This document shows positions 63,265 to 64,000 of a stretch of 64,000 nt of DNA, piece by piece; position 1 is the first letter of the stretch; each line of letters opens with the position of its first letter. The DNA is from Mesobacillus harenae (GTDB lineage Bacteria > Bacillota > Bacilli > Bacillales > Cytobacillaceae): the NCBI RefSeq assembly GCF_013343715.1, contig NZ_JABUNR010000005.1, positions 171,859-235,858 of the forward strand, read 5' to 3'. The notes beneath the pieces were generated by a model. That model had not been told where the DNA came from. It saw nothing but the letters and a program-made list of their open reading frames with translations, and made no database searches. The position numbers and the translations under genes were made by a program.

Positions 63265-64000
63265 CTAGCCATGGCGGTTAAAAAAGTCGACGCCAATTCG
63301 TTTCTCTCCTTTTATTTTTGAAAAGGAAGAACTTGAAATAGAAAAATGAGTTTGTGGATTTTCTTTAAAATATCCAATTAGTCCAATAAGTGCAAAGCCG
63401 ATACCATTGATCCAGCCGTGATATTGAATCATTTCCGGAATGGCAACCATGTCAATTGCATACAAGAAAGATAGACTCATGGTAAACAGCAGCACAGCTG
63501 CCGAGGCGACAATCCACCAATTGGTTCGGAATTTCATGATTGCCGCAATGCTAAAAAGATAAAGGCAGCCCACATATAGACTAACCGAAGCAATTTCGAT
63601 CATCTTTGAATAGGTAATCCCAACCGCAACTAGCAAGGGGGATACAATAAATAAACTAGCAACTGGAGTGTACCAGCGAGGCAGCTTCCTTGTCTCTTTT
63701 ACAGCTCTGCCAAGCAGACCTAAAAAAACCGGCACTATTAAGGTAGAATAATGAAAATGGACCGCCGTCAATAATGCAATCAACCCACTAAAACCTAATA
63801 GTTCAAAGTAAAGCTGTAGACTACAAACCAGACTGCCCCAAGAGGCAAGTAAATAAGCGCCATATCCAAAACTGTCTCTTCTATGTAAAAAAAACCGCGC
63901 TGAACCATGCGAAAGCATCCTGCAAGAAACAAGCCGAAGCTATAAACGAGCCATAAAACAGACATCCAGGGAAACTCAAAAGCCCCTATTACTGAAAGCA
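63265..64000 (-). pseudogene. YndJ-like membrane protein, frameshifted and cut by window edge
   Basis: The downstream frame (63918-63265) encodes LYFELLGFSGLIALLTAVHF (then HYSTLIVPVFLGLLGR) and ends NGIGFALIGLIGYFKENPQT, as in the C-terminal part of YndJ. Reading from the edge (64000) the other frame gives FEFPWMSVLWLVYSFGLFLA then MVQRGFFYIEETVLDMALIY and stops after FVVYSFTLNY at about 63795. The two pieces join only with a change of frame near 63800-63830. The break is not at the T8 run (about 63885-63892), since the upstream frame reads sensibly on both sides of that run. The gene continues beyond the window. Confidence 0.65.

Overview
The window looks like the chromosome of an endospore-forming, low-GC Gram-positive rod of the Bacillaceae (Bacillus or a relative). 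The reasons are strong AGGAGG-type ribosome binding sites, frequent TTG and GTG starts, U-tract terminators, Fur boxes of the TGATAATNATTATCA type, two orphan sporulation-type histidine kinases (one KinB-like), a YjcZ-family small protein, a CypC (CYP152) peroxygenase, YkoS/YkoT-like genes and many conserved Bacillus membrane proteins. I see no rRNA, tRNA, CRISPR array or complete prophage. It reads as ordinary core and accessory chromosome with one dead insertion sequence, one IS scrap and several families of short repeats.

Layout. 1-5.4 kb: truncated cardiolipin synthase, a PadR/chromate-transporter pair with a large palindromic operator, an aldo/keto reductase plus Cof-type phosphatase pair, and a DUF421 protein. 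5.4-13.2 kb: a BCCT betaine-type transporter, a small protein with its own terminator, a Fur-controlled ferric iron ABC transporter (binding protein, fused permease, ATPase), an HD hydrolase and a KtrA/KtrC potassium-channel regulatory subunit. 13.2-20.2 kb: an aromatic-acid-exporter-like protein, an ECF sigma/zinc-finger anti-sigma pair, an alanyl-tRNA editing protein and small membrane proteins. 20.3-26 kb: a catalase and a large penicillin-acylase-family enzyme.

26-40 kb: envelope and stress genes (lipoprotein, DoxX-like protein, VanW protein, PAS histidine kinase, RsbR-like STAS protein, lone holin, DUF3900, DUF2238, polysaccharide deacetylase lipoprotein, MFS transporter, K+/H+-type antiporter). 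40-50 kb: a family-4-like uracil-DNA glycosylase, tandem DUF421 paralogs, a three-gene polyprenyl-sugar glycosylation operon (GtrA, GT2, DUF6044), and a UTP-glucose-1-phosphate uridylyltransferase that seems to lack an ATG/GTG/TTG start. Next comes a decayed IS1182-like element that split a bidirectional terminator exactly in its loop.

50-64 kb: a shortened FtsH paralog, small proteins, a cupin, an M48/TPR membrane protease, a KinB-like kinase, CypC, CorA, a nuclease-helicase fusion, a YjcZ protein, and a YndJ-like gene broken by a frameshift that runs off the window.

The best second looks are the terminator-targeted IS insertion, a family of modular 42-47 bp hairpins placed at minus-strand gene ends, a separate ~70 bp dispersed repeat (four copies), the PadR operator, an RBS-sequestering hairpin at 31.74 kb, and the nuclease-helicase fusion. 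I found no clearly new multi-gene system. All assignments are by eye from protein motifs, without database searches.
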